The notes under the pieces were generated by a model that worked only from the letters and a program-made list of their open reading frames with translations, was not told the DNA's origin and did not search any database. From positions 1 to 19,413 of the forward strand of contig JBKPIY010000052.1 in the NCBI GenBank assembly GCA_046730475.1: 19,413 nucleotides of DNA, in the 5' to 3' direction. Origin of the DNA: JBKPIY01 sp046730475. GTDB taxonomy: Bacteria > Actinomycetota > Thermoleophilia > Solirubrobacterales > 70-9. The position numbers were made by a program, and so were the translations under genes. Below are positions 6,040 to 13,075 of this stretch, piece by piece. Numbering within the stretch: the first letter of the stretch is position 1; every line of letters begins with the position of its first letter.

Positions 6040-7587
6040 TCAGGACCCGGTCGCGGCCGGCGGCTCGATCTCGCGCTTGAGGATCTTCCCGGTGGGTCCC
6101 TTCGGGAGCTCGTCCACGAACCAGACCCGGCGGGGATACTTGTACGCGGCGAGCCGTTCGTTGACGTAGGCGGAGATCTCCTCCGCGGTGGCGGACTCGC
6201 CGTCGGCGAGCGCGACCGCCGCCCCCACCTCCTCGCCGAGCTCGGGGTGGGGGATCCCGATTACCGCCGCCTCCCGGATCGCGGGGTGCTCGTAGAGCAC
6301 CTCCTCCACCTCGCGGGGGTAGACGTTGTAGCCCCCTCGGATGATCAGCTGTTTCTTGCGATCGACGATGTAGAAGTAGCCGTCGTCGTCGGTGCGGCCG
6401 AGGTCGCCGGTGTGAAGCCAGCCCTCGGGGGTGATCGCCTCCGCGGTCGCCTCGGGGTTTCGCCAGTAGCCCTTCATCACGTTCGGCCCCCGGATCAGGA
6501 TCTCGCCGACCTCGCCCGGTGGCAGCTCCCCGCCCGACTCGTCGACGACCATCATCTGGACCCCCTCGATCGGCTCCCCGATCGATCCCGGCTTGCGCTC
6601 GCGGTCGGGGTGGTTGTGGCAGGCGACGGGCGAGGTCTCGGACAGCCCGTAGCCCTCGAGGATCTTGCAGCCGAACGCCCCCTCGAACCCGCGCAGGATC
6701 TCCGCCGGCAGCGACTGCCCGCCCGAGACGCAGGTGCGGAGCGAGGAGAGATCGCGCCGTCCGCGGTCGGGGTGGTGGAGGATTGCCGCGTACATCGTCG
6801 GGACGCCGAGGAAGACCGTGACCCGCTCGCGCTCCATCTTCTCCAGCGCCGTCGCGGGGTCGAACCGAGGGAGGAGGACGAGGGTGGCGCCGAAGCGAAG
6901 CGCCGCGTTCATCGCCGCCGTCTGGCCGAAGGAGTGAAACAGGGGGAGGGCCCCGAGGACGATGTCGCCCGGCCCGAGCTCGGTCGAGGTCCGGCCCGAG
7001 ACCTCGGCGTTCTCGTCGAGGTTTGCGTGAGTGAGCTCGGCTCCCTTGGGATCGCCGGTGGTCCCCGAGGTGTAGAGGATCACCGCGGTGTCGTCGGGCG
7101 CGGTCGCCGCGATCTCCCGATCGGGCTCCTGCTCCGCGACCAAGTCGTGGAGGTCGCCGGGACCGACCGCGATCACCGCGGCGCCGGTTCCCTCGGCGCC
7201 CGCCTCGGCCTCCCCGGCGACCTCCCGCCAGCCGAGCAGAAGCCGGGCGCCGGAGTGCTCGAGGAAGTAACGGACCTCGCGGCGCTTCAGCAGGGTGTTC
7301 ATCGGCACCACCACGGCTCCGAGCCGAAGGACGCCGTAGTAGACGACCGGGAAGGCGAGGACGTTGGGCAGCATCACCCCGACCCGGTCGCCGCGCTCGA
7401 CCCCGCGCGCCCGCAGCATCGCCGCCATCCGGGCGCTCGATCCCTCGAGCCCCTTGTAAGTGAGCGCCACCTCGCCCTCCCGGACGGCGGCCGCCTCGGG
7501 GTGGCGGGCGGCGGCCTCGGAGAGCGCGGAGGCGAGGTTGAGCGTCGGGGCTGCGCTTCGTGGCCCCCTTGACTCGGTCGTGCTCAA
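6040..7587 (-). CDS. AMP-forming acyl-CoA synthetase (long-chain fatty acid-CoA ligase type)
   Basis: A 515-residue member of the ANL adenylate-forming superfamily, which activates a carboxylic acid with ATP and transfers it to CoA. Core motifs occur in order: P-loop LYTSGTTGDPKG (171-182), GYGLSETSP (312-320), GWLHTGDLG (389-397), hinge region DRKKQLIIRGGYNVYP (409-424) and the C-terminal lysine in PKGPTGKILKRE (495-506, catalytic K501). Sequence style is that of FadD-like ligases; exact chain length cannot be predicted. The start is TTG 7587 (MSTTESRG): an open frame continues upstream but only antisense-like sequence overlapping glyS lies there. No clear ribosome-binding site is visible. 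It is 71 bp downstream of glyS on the same strand and converges on the TetR gene, 68 bp apart. With the thioesterase and R2lox-SCP2 it suggests a fatty-acyl theme. Confidence 0.9.
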   Translation of the reverse strand: MSTTESRGPRSAAPTLNLASALSEAAARHPEAAAVREGEVALTYKGLEGSSARMAAMLRARGVERGDRVGVMLPNVLAFPVVYYGVLRLGAVVVPMNTLLKRREVRYFLEHSGARLLLGWREVAGEAEAGAEGTGAAVIAVGPGDLHDLVAEQEPDREIAATAPDDTAVILYTSGTTGDPKGAELTHANLDENAEVSGRTSTELGPGDIVLGALPLFHSFGQTAAMNAALRFGATLVLLPRFDPATALEKMERERVTVFLGVPTMYAAILHHPDRGRRDLSSLRTCVSGGQSLPAEILRGFEGAFGCKILEGYGLSETSPVACHNHPDRERKPGSIGEPIEGVQMMVVDESGGELPPGEVGEILIRGPNVMKGYWRNPEATAEAITPEGWLHTGDLGRTDDDGYFYIVDRKKQLIIRGGYNVYPREVEEVLYEHPAIREAAVIGIPHPELGEEVGAAVALADGESATAEEISAYVNERLAAYKYPRRVWFVDELPKGPTGKILKREIEPPAATGS

Positions 7588-7658
7588 TTTCGTGGCCCGG
7601 CCCGGTTCACCTGATACGGATGGAGCGTATGGCCTGAACCGACGGGCGTCCAGACGCT

Positions 7659-9044
7659 CTACTTGACCTTCGGGCTCCTCCACCGGTCGGTCAGCCGGCG
7701 CTCGAGCTCGTCGCCGATCTCCGCGACCGGGACCCGGATCTGGTGGAGGGAGTCGCGATCGCGGAGGGTAACGGTGTCGTCGTCCATCGTCTGGTGGTCG
7801 ACGGTGATGCCCCACGGCGTGCCGATCTCGTCCTGGCGGCGGTAGCGCTTGCCGATCGAGCCGCCGGTGTCGTACTCGGCGGGCACGCGGAGCCGGAGCT
7901 CCTCGTAGATCTCGCGCGCCTTCTCGGGCTGGCCATCCTTGTTGACCAGCGGCAGGACCGCGGCCTTCACCGGCGCGAGGCGCGGGTGCAGCCGGAGGAC
8001 CACGCGCTCGCGGCCCTCGACCTCCTCCTCGTCGTAGCCGTCGACCATGAAGGCGAGCATCGCCCGGTCGACGCCGGCGGCGGGCTCGATCACCTTGGGG
8101 ACGTAGCGCTCGCCCGTGGCGCTGTCGACGTACTCGAGCTTGTCGCCGGAATACTTGGCGTGCTGGGTGAGGTCGAAGTCGCCGCGGTTGGCTATCCCCT
8201 CGAGCTCGGACCAGCCCATCGGGAACAGGTACTCGATGTCGGAGGTGGCGATCGAGTAGTGGGAGAGCTCGTCGGGGCCGTGGGCGCGGAGGCGGAGCTG
8301 GTCGGGGCGGATCCCGAGCTCGGCGTACCACCGCATCCGCTCATCCATCCAGCGCCGGTGCCACTCGCCGTCGGCGTCGGGCGGGACGAAGAACTCCATC
8401 TCCATCTGCTCGAACTCGCGGGTGCGGAAGATGAAGTTGCCGGGGGTGATCTCGTTGCGGAAGGACTTGCCGATCTGGGCGATCCCGAAGGGCGGCTTCT
8501 TCCTCGCGAATTGGAGGACGTTCTTGAAGTTGATGAAGATCCCCTGCGCCGTTTCCGGGCGCAGGTAGGCGACGCTGGCGTCGTCGACGACCGGCCCGAT
8601 GTGAGTCTTGAACATGAGGTTGAACTGCCGCGGCTCCGAGAGCTCGCCGCCGCACTCGGGGCACCGGATCTCGCCCTCGGCCTCCGCGCTGCCGAGCTCC
8701 TCCTCGCGGACGTCGTCCTCGCGCCAGCGCTTCCTGCACTCGCCGAGGCACTGGACCAGCGGGTCGGTGAACCCCTCGAGGTGGCCCGAGGCCTCCCACA
8801 CGCGCGGGTGCTGGATGATCGCCGAGTCCAGCCCGACGATGTCGTCCCGCTCCTGGAGCATCGCCCGCCACCATTCGGCCTTGACGTTGTTCTTCAGCAG
8901 GACGCCGTAGTGACCGTAGTCGTAGGTATTGCCGATCCCGCCGTAGATCTCGGAGGCGGGGAAGATGAATCCCCGCCGCTTGCAGAGGGCGACGATCTTT
9001 TCCAGGGTCACCGGGCCGGCCTCGGATGTGACCTCGTCGGTCAT
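7659..9044 (-). CDS. glyS: glycyl-tRNA synthetase, single-chain dimeric type
   Basis: A 461-residue class II aminoacyl-tRNA synthetase charging tRNA-Gly. It begins with TLEKIVALCKRRGFIFPASE and GGIGNTYDYGHYG (residues 13-47), typical of the alpha2 enzyme also found in archaea and many actinobacteria. Class II motif 2 is FRNEITPGNFIFRTREFEQME (195-215) and motif 3 is GVDRAMLAF (324-332). C99/C103 and C128/C131 form a probable zinc site inserted between. The anticodon-binding domain covers about 348-455 (RLAPVKAAVLPL, YDTGGSIGKRYRRQDE, GTPWGITVDH). Length is normal and all motifs are intact. A TAGGCT box 6 nt before the ATG and no ribosome-binding site suggest a leaderless transcript. It diverges from the fmdB-like gene across 27 bp. 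Confidence 0.95.
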   Translation of the reverse strand: MTDEVTSEAGPVTLEKIVALCKRRGFIFPASEIYGGIGNTYDYGHYGVLLKNNVKAEWWRAMLQERDDIVGLDSAIIQHPRVWEASGHLEGFTDPLVQCLGECRKRWREDDVREEELGSAEAEGEIRCPECGGELSEPRQFNLMFKTHIGPVVDDASVAYLRPETAQGIFINFKNVLQFARKKPPFGIAQIGKSFRNEITPGNFIFRTREFEQMEMEFFVPPDADGEWHRRWMDERMRWYAELGIRPDQLRLRAHGPDELSHYSIATSDIEYLFPMGWSELEGIANRGDFDLTQHAKYSGDKLEYVDSATGERYVPKVIEPAAGVDRAMLAFMVDGYDEEEVEGRERVVLRLHPRLAPVKAAVLPLVNKDGQPEKAREIYEELRLRVPAEYDTGGSIGKRYRRQDEIGTPWGITVDHQTMDDDTVTLRDRDSLHQIRVPVAEIGDELERRLTDRWRSPKVK

Positions 9045-9050
9045 GGGAGG

Positions 9051-9056
9051 AGCCTA
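9051..9056 (-). promoter_or_regulatory. putative -10 box (TAGGCT) of glyS
   Basis: TAGGCT on the minus strand ends 6 nt before the glyS ATG at 9044, suiting transcription from the start codon itself. The whole intergenic region is 27 bp, so any -35 contacts would lie inside the opposite gene. Confidence 0.4.
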
Positions 9057-9058
9057 GT

Positions 9059-9064
9059 CATACT
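9059..9064 (+). promoter_or_regulatory. putative -10 box (CATACT) of the fmdB-like gene
   Basis: CATACT, close to TATACT, ends 7 nt before the ATG at 9072, again fitting a leaderless transcript. It lies two bases from the opposing glyS -10 box. Confidence 0.4.
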
Positions 9065-9071
9065 TTCGGGA

Positions 9072-9398
9072 ATGCCGATCTATGAGTACCGCTGCCGCAA
9101 GGGTCACACCTTCGAGGTGATCCAGCGCATGTCGGACGAGCCGGTGGAGGCGTGCGAGGTGTGCGGGGCACCGGTCGAGCGCGTCTTCCACCCCGTCGCC
9201 GTCCACTTCAAGGGCTCGGGCTTCTACACCACCGACTACGCGAACAAGCCCGAGGCCGCGACCGCCAAGGACGGGGGGTCGGAATCGAAGGCCGATTCGG
9301 GCGCGTCCACCGATGCCGGCTCGAAGAGCGAGCCCGCCTCCGGGGGCGGGTCCGGCGGGAGCAGCTCGGAGACGAAGGCGGGCTCGGCGAAGGACTGA
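9072..9398 (+). CDS. FmdB-family small zinc-ribbon protein
   Basis: A 108-residue protein starting MPIYEYRC, the hallmark of FmdB-type regulatory zinc ribbons. C8 and CEVCG (C28, C31) are present, but the usual second cysteine of the first knuckle is missing: the sequence is CRKGH, leaving H12 as the possible fourth ligand. The conserved part ends near residue 58 (PVAVHFKGSGFYTTDYANK). Residues 60-108 are a low-complexity tail of Ser, Gly, Ala, Lys, Glu and Asp. The role of this family is poorly defined; it is often called regulatory. The ATG at 9072 is chosen because the motif begins exactly there; a longer upstream frame is only antisense to glyS. It converges on the LCP gene with 18 bp between the stops. 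Confidence 0.88.
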   Translation: MPIYEYRCRKGHTFEVIQRMSDEPVEACEVCGAPVERVFHPVAVHFKGSGFYTTDYANKPEAATAKDGGSESKADSGASTDAGSKSEPASGGGSGGSSSETKAGSAKD

Positions 9399-9420
9399 CC
9401 GCCCGCCCGGGCCGGGTCAG
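9395..9420. terminator. possible shared hairpin between convergent fmdB-like and LCP genes
   Basis: Arms CTGACC (9395-9400) and GGTCAG (9415-9420) form a 6-bp stem whose GC-rich 14-nt interior can pair partly. The stem includes both convergent stop codons. No T-tract follows on either strand, so it is at best a weak or factor-assisted terminator. Confidence 0.25.
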
Positions 9421-10880
9421 CCGGTCGGCGAGCAGGCCGGCTGGCGGGCGGGCTTCCCGCCGATCAGATTCTCGACCGCCTTCTCGCACTCCGCCTGCGA
9501 AATCAGGAGGCTGTCCCCGGGCCCGTTGGCAAAGGGCTTGAGCACGTTCGTCGAGCTGCCGCCGAAGATCGACGTGAGGGCGAGCTGGGGGAGGGTGAAG
9601 CCGCCCATGTCGCTGACGAACGCCTTCGGCGCGTTCCAGCCGATCCAGGGGCCCTTGATGAAGTTGTAGGGGAAACGGGTGATGCTGGTCATGCGGCTCT
9701 TGATCCCGTTGAGGACCAGCTGTTGACGGGCGGCGCGGGCGAGGTCGCCCTCGGAGGGATCGCATATGTTGTGGCGCAGGCGCGCGAACGCAAGGGCCTT
9801 GTCCCCCTGGAGGGTGTGCTCGCCGGCGGTCAACCCGAGCGAGATGCCGCCGTTCTCCTTGCCCCCGTCGACGTCGCCGGCGACCACCAGAGTCCGGTTC
9901 TTGAGACGGCAGGTCGAGCTGACGTTCTTGTTCTCCGGCACGTCGACGGTAACCCCGCCGATCGTGTTGATGAAGTCGGCGAAGCCGTCGAAATCGACGA
10001 TCACGATGTGGTTGATGTCGATTCCGAGGAAGTGCTCGACGGTCTTGATCGTCTCGGCCGGGTTGCCATCCACGCTGTTGGTGTTGCAGGCGAAAGAGGC
10101 GTTGATCTTCTGGACTCCGCAGTCGGGGATCGCGGCGTAGGTGTCGCGGGGGATCGAGAGCTTGCGGAAGGCGCCGAGCGCCGCGTGGACGACCATGATC
10201 GTGTCTGCCCGTGGCGGTCCCTGGCCCTCGGTCCCGTTGGCGTTGCGCTGGGTCTTCCCGCGACGGTCGCCGCCGAGGATGAGGATGTTCTGGCCGAACA
10301 GCGGGAACGGCCCGCCGGCGAGCGCCTCCTTGGCCGAGTCGGGAAGCTTCCCCTTCTGGATCTGCGCCGAGATCGCGAAGCTGATGAAGCTGATCAGCAG
10401 CCAGGCGACCGCCGCGAGCAGGACCCAGCGCCACCAGCGGCGGCCGAAGAAGGAGCTGACCCGACCGCGCCAGCCACCGCGGGGGGGACCCCGCCGCTCC
10501 CGGCGGAGCGCCTGCATGTCCGGCTTTCGCAGGCGGAATCGGTCCATGATGCTCGGCCGCGAGCGGTAAACCCGGTATTCGGGCTTGCCCTCCGGTCCCT
10601 CTGGCCGCTTCGGCTCCGCGGCCTTGGGCCCGCCGGCCTCCGCCTTCGCCGCCGGTTTCGGGGGCTCCTTGCCGCCCGCCTCGGGCTTCTCGGGCTTCCC
10701 GCCCCGGCCGGTCTTGTCCCCCTCACCGGCCGCCTTCCCCTCGGAGTCCCTCGGCTTCTTCGAGCTCGGCGGCGGCTTCTCCTTGCGTGATTCGCCGCCC
10801 CTGCCGTAAACGGTGTACTCGGGCTCATCGGATGACCGCCCGGGCCGCTCGGGCGGCCGATCCTCTCCCGGAGGAAACAT
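9417..10880 (-). CDS. LytR-CpsA-Psr (LCP) family cell-wall glycopolymer ligase
   Basis: A 487-residue type II membrane protein. Residues 1-148 are a cytoplasmic region rich in Lys, Pro, Gly and Glu, ending in a basic patch. One transmembrane helix lies at about 149-171 (RWWRWVLLAAVAWLLISFIS). The extracellular LCP domain spans about 195-395: ILILGGDRRG, ADTIMVVHA (225-233), KLSIPRDTYAAIP (240-252), QKINASFA (257-264), HIVIVDFDGFADFINTIGGV (291-310), and LQGDKALAFARLRH then GDLARAARQQ. Conserved Asp and Arg residues for pyrophosphate-lipid binding are present. LCP enzymes transfer lipid-linked glycopolymers to peptidoglycan. Four or more extracellular cysteines may form disulfides. A short motif, PEYTVY (20-25) and PEYRVY (100-105), is repeated on either side of the low-complexity stretch. 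Divergent from the ROK kinase gene across 49 bp. Confidence 0.92.
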   Translation of the reverse strand: MFPPGEDRPPERPGRSSDEPEYTVYGRGGESRKEKPPPSSKKPRDSEGKAAGEGDKTGRGGKPEKPEAGGKEPPKPAAKAEAGGPKAAEPKRPEGPEGKPEYRVYRSRPSIMDRFRLRKPDMQALRRERRGPPRGGWRGRVSSFFGRRWWRWVLLAAVAWLLISFISFAISAQIQKGKLPDSAKEALAGGPFPLFGQNILILGGDRRGKTQRNANGTEGQGPPRADTIMVVHAALGAFRKLSIPRDTYAAIPDCGVQKINASFACNTNSVDGNPAETIKTVEHFLGIDINHIVIVDFDGFADFINTIGGVTVDVPENKNVSSTCRLKNRTLVVAGDVDGGKENGGISLGLTAGEHTLQGDKALAFARLRHNICDPSEGDLARAARQQLVLNGIKSRMTSITRFPYNFIKGPWIGWNAPKAFVSDMGGFTLPQLALTSIFGGSSTNVLKPFANGPGDSLLISQAECEKAVENLIGGKPARQPACSPTG

Positions 10881-10888
10881 CGGATATC

Positions 10889-10894
10889 AATACT
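10889..10894. promoter_or_regulatory. possible shared divergent -10 element of the LCP and ROK kinase genes
   Basis: AATACT on the plus strand is AGTATT on the minus strand; each resembles a -10 box. On the minus side it ends 8 nt before the LCP ATG at 10880, fitting a leaderless start. On the plus side it would give the ROK transcript a leader of about 28 nt without a clear ribosome-binding site. Confidence 0.3.
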
Positions 10895-10929
10895 TAGCGC
10901 ATGCCGCCGATGCGTGACCCCTTATCGAG

Positions 10930-11889
10930 TTGAGCCCGCGCGAGACGATCGGTGTCGATCTCGGCGGCACCAAGATGCTCGTCGGCGTCGTCGACGAGGC
11001 CCAACGGGTTCATTACGAGAGCCGCGAGCGCACCGCCGGCCTCGAGGTCGAACAGCTGCTCGACGCCCTTGAAGAGGAGATCGGCGCGGCCCGAACGGCT
11101 CGACCCGGCGTCCTCGCGGCGGGCCTCGGGATCCCCTGCACGATCGATCGCAGCCGGGGCGTGGCGGTCACCGCGATCCACCTCCCGATCCGGGACCTCC
11201 CGATCCGCGATCTGATGGAGGAACGGGTCGGGCTGCCGATGTTCATCGACAACGACGCCAACTGCGCCGCCCTCGCCGAGTATCTCTACGGGGCGGCCCG
11301 CGGCGCGACCAACGCCGTGATGCTGACCGTGGGGACCGGGATCGGCGGGGGCCTGATCCTGAACGGGGAGCTCTATCGCGGCTCCACCGGGGCCGCCGCC
11401 GAGCTCGGGCACCTCGTGGTCGACCTCGACGGCCCGCCCTGCCAGGGGAACTGCCCCAATCGCGGATGCGTGGAGGTGTTCGCCTCCGGGACCGCGATCG
11501 CGCGCGAGGGGCGCGTCGCCGGCGAGAGGGAGCCCGACTCGGCGCTTGGCCGGGCGCTGGCCGCCGGCACCTTCGACGGCGGCCGCACCGTGACCGAGGC
11601 GGCGGTGGCCGGGGACCGGGCCGCGCTCGGGGTCGTGGCCAGGGCCGGTCAATACCTGGGCATGGCCCTGGCGAGCTATGCCAACGTCTTCGACCCGGAC
11701 GTGATCGTCGTCGGCGGTGGGGTGGCAAGCGCGGGCGATACCTTCCTCGACCCCGCCCGGGAGATCGTCGCCGAGCGCGCCGAGCCGCCGATGAACCAGA
11801 CCCCGGTGCGGGCGGCCGAGCTTGGCTCCGACGCGGGCATGATCGGGGCAGCGGCGATGGCGCTGGCCGAGCTCGACGCGGGTAGGTGA
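10930..11889 (+). CDS. ROK family sugar kinase, glucokinase-like
   Basis: A 319-residue ROK protein. The N-terminal phosphate-binding loop is GVDLGGTKMLVGVVD (8-22). The catalytic Asp is in FIDNDANCAALAEY (105-118, D108), a second phosphate motif is TVGTGIGGGLILNGELYRG (133-151), and the sugar/zinc motif begins with GH (160-161) and continues CQGNCPNRGCVE (171-182, three Cys). There is no N-terminal helix-turn-helix, so it is a kinase rather than a ROK repressor. Glucose is the likely substrate by family; other hexoses are possible. The start is TTG 10930: an in-frame TGA at 10915-10917 excludes anything longer. A 15-bp near-duplicate encodes LPIRD twice (residues 85-94). rsmI follows after 10 bp and is probably co-transcribed. 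Confidence 0.9.
   Translation: MSPRETIGVDLGGTKMLVGVVDEAQRVHYESRERTAGLEVEQLLDALEEEIGAARTARPGVLAAGLGIPCTIDRSRGVAVTAIHLPIRDLPIRDLMEERVGLPMFIDNDANCAALAEYLYGAARGATNAVMLTVGTGIGGGLILNGELYRGSTGAAAELGHLVVDLDGPPCQGNCPNRGCVEVFASGTAIAREGRVAGEREPDSALGRALAAGTFDGGRTVTEAAVAGDRAALGVVARAGQYLGMALASYANVFDPDVIVVGGGVASAGDTFLDPAREIVAERAEPPMNQTPVRAAELGSDAGMIGAAAMALAELDAGR
11181..11210 (+). repeat. 15-bp tandem near-repeat inside the ROK kinase gene
   Basis: Two 15-base units (11181-11195 and 11196-11210) differ at one position and encode LPIRD twice. It lies just before the catalytic DNDAN motif. Related kinases have a similar run of residues here, so it may be chance similarity rather than a recent duplication. 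Confidence 0.5.
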
Positions 11890-11899
11890 GGACTCTCCC

Positions 11900-12721
11900 G
11901 TGCCCGGGAAGCTCACCGTCTGCCCCACCCCGATCGGGAACCTCGGGGACGTCTCCGACCGCGTGCGCGCGGCCCTCCACGACGCCGACGTGATCGCCTG
12001 CGAAGACACTCGGCGAACGGGACGGCTGCTCGAGCTGCTCGACATCCAGGCGCTCCGGCTGGTCTCCTATCACGAGGGGAACGAGGCCGAGCGGGCGCGG
12101 GAGCTGGCTCAGCGGATCGAGCGGGGGGACGCCGTCGCCCTGGTCTCCGACTCGGGGATGCCCACGATCTCCGACCCCGGCTACCGGTTGATCCGAGCCT
12201 GCATCGACCGGGACCTCGAGGTCGAGGTCCTGCCCGGCCCCTCGTCCGTGCTGGTCGCCCTGGTCGCCTCCGGGCTGCCCACGCACCGGTGGCGGTTCCA
12301 GGGCTTCCTCCCTCGGCGCACGGGGGAGCTCGAGCGCGTGCTCCAGGCGCCGGAGACGACGATCGCCTTCGAGTCGCCCCGGCGCCTGCCTGAGTCGCTC
12401 GCCGCCCTCGCCACCCTGGCGCCGGACCGGCCCGCGGCCGTCTGCCGTGAGCTGACCAAGCTGCACGAGGAGATCGCCCGGGGAACCCTGGGCGAGCTCT
12501 CGCGGCGCTTCCGGGAGGAGGTCCGGGGTGAGATCGTGGTCGTGATCGGCCCCGCCGCCGGCGGCGGGGCCGCAGACATCGGCTTCGCCGTCGACGCCCT
12601 CCGCGGCCTGGTTCGCTCCGGCGCCCGGCCCCGGGCCGCGGCCGGCGTGGTCTCGGCGCTCACCGGGGTTCCCGCCAACGAGCTCTACCGACACCTGACC
12701 GGACGAGAGCCACGGCGGTAG
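11900..12721 (+). CDS. rsmI: 16S rRNA (cytidine(1402)-2'-O)-methyltransferase
   Basis: A 273-residue RsmI, which 2'-O-methylates C1402 of 16S rRNA in the decoding centre. Family blocks are TPIGNLGD (10-17), ACEDTRRTGRLL (33-44), SYHEGNE (56-62), LVSDSGMPTISDPGYRL (81-97), EVLPGPSSVLVAL (109-121), FQGFLPRR (133-140), AFESPRRL (156-163) and VCRELTKLHEEIARG (181-195). The fold is that of the tetrapyrrole methylase family. The start is GTG 11900; TGAGGA, overlapping the upstream kinase stop, can serve as ribosome-binding site. The C-terminal part (about 228-270) resembles the RsmI C-terminal helical extension. It is close in the genome to metG, tatD and rsmA, a common neighbourhood of translation genes. 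Confidence 0.95.
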   Translation: MPGKLTVCPTPIGNLGDVSDRVRAALHDADVIACEDTRRTGRLLELLDIQALRLVSYHEGNEAERARELAQRIERGDAVALVSDSGMPTISDPGYRLIRACIDRDLEVEVLPGPSSVLVALVASGLPTHRWRFQGFLPRRTGELERVLQAPETTIAFESPRRLPESLAALATLAPDRPAAVCRELTKLHEEIARGTLGELSRRFREEVRGEIVVVIGPAAGGGAADIGFAVDALRGLVRSGARPRAAAGVVSALTGVPANELYRHLTGREPRR

Positions 12722-12757
12722 CCGTTTTCCCCACCGACCTGCGGGTAGGCCGGAGGT

Positions 12758-13012
12758 ATGGCAACCACGAAACAGAGAGAGGCGGCCCGGCGGAACGTGA
12801 AGAAGGCTCAGGCGGGCGCCAGGAAGAAGCAGACCCTCAAGCACCTGCCGAAGCGCACCCGGACCGCGCTCGGCCAGGAGGCCGCGGCGGTTCGCCGCGG
12901 CGAGGCGAAGACCCGCACCGAGCTCAACCGCGAAGCGGCGAGGCTGAACATCCGTGGGCGCTCGAAGATGGGTAAGGACGAGCTTCGGGCGGCGATCAGG
13001 CGCGCCAAGTAG
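12758..13012 (+). CDS. small, highly basic protein with SAP/Rho-N-like C-terminus
   Basis: An 84-residue protein dominated by Lys, Arg and Ala. Residues 1-50 are a basic, probably helical region without hydrophobic core (KQREAARRNVKKAQAGARKK). Residues 53-82 (RTELNREAARLNIRGRSKMGKDELRAAI) resemble the short helix-extended-loop-helix of SAP or Rho N-terminal domains, which bind nucleic acid. A DNA-binding or nucleoid-associated role is therefore plausible but inferred. GGAGG lies just one base before the ATG at 12758, closer than usual, so the ribosome-binding site is atypical. It is 36 bp downstream of rsmI on the same strand. Codon use is like that of its neighbours. Confidence 0.8.
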   Translation: MATTKQREAARRNVKKAQAGARKKQTLKHLPKRTRTALGQEAAAVRRGEAKTRTELNREAARLNIRGRSKMGKDELRAAIRRAK

Positions 13013-13054
13013 CGCTTAGCGGGTCACGGCAGGCCCCTCGCGGGTCCCTCCCCG

Positions 13055-13073
13055 GCCGAATGTAAGGTTCGGC
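13055..13073 (+). promoter_or_regulatory. 19-bp inverted repeat enclosing a TAAGGT box before the RemA-like gene
   Basis: Arms GCCGAA (13055-13060) and TTCGGC (13068-13073) flank a 7-nt centre. TAAGGT (13063-13068) fits a -10 box and ends 7 nt before the ATG at 13076. The palindrome could be an operator over the -10 box. If transcription starts further upstream, it could instead be an RNA hairpin holding AAGG in its loop. Confidence 0.45.
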
Positions 13074-13075
13074 AG

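Noticed and set aside
5701..7572. A long plus-strand open frame opposite the acyl-CoA synthetase
   Set aside because: Composition is that of an antisense shadow; all ligase motifs are on the minus strand.
7588..8331. A 248-codon upstream extension of the acyl-CoA synthetase frame
   Set aside because: It overlaps glyS in another frame, is rich in Arg and Pro without domain features, and the family N-terminus fits TTG 7587.
11181..11210. LPIRD duplication as a recent insertion in the ROK kinase
   Set aside because: The family normally has a similar LP/VP-x-R run here and the length is normal, so the repeat need not be a duplication event; kept only as a repeat feature.
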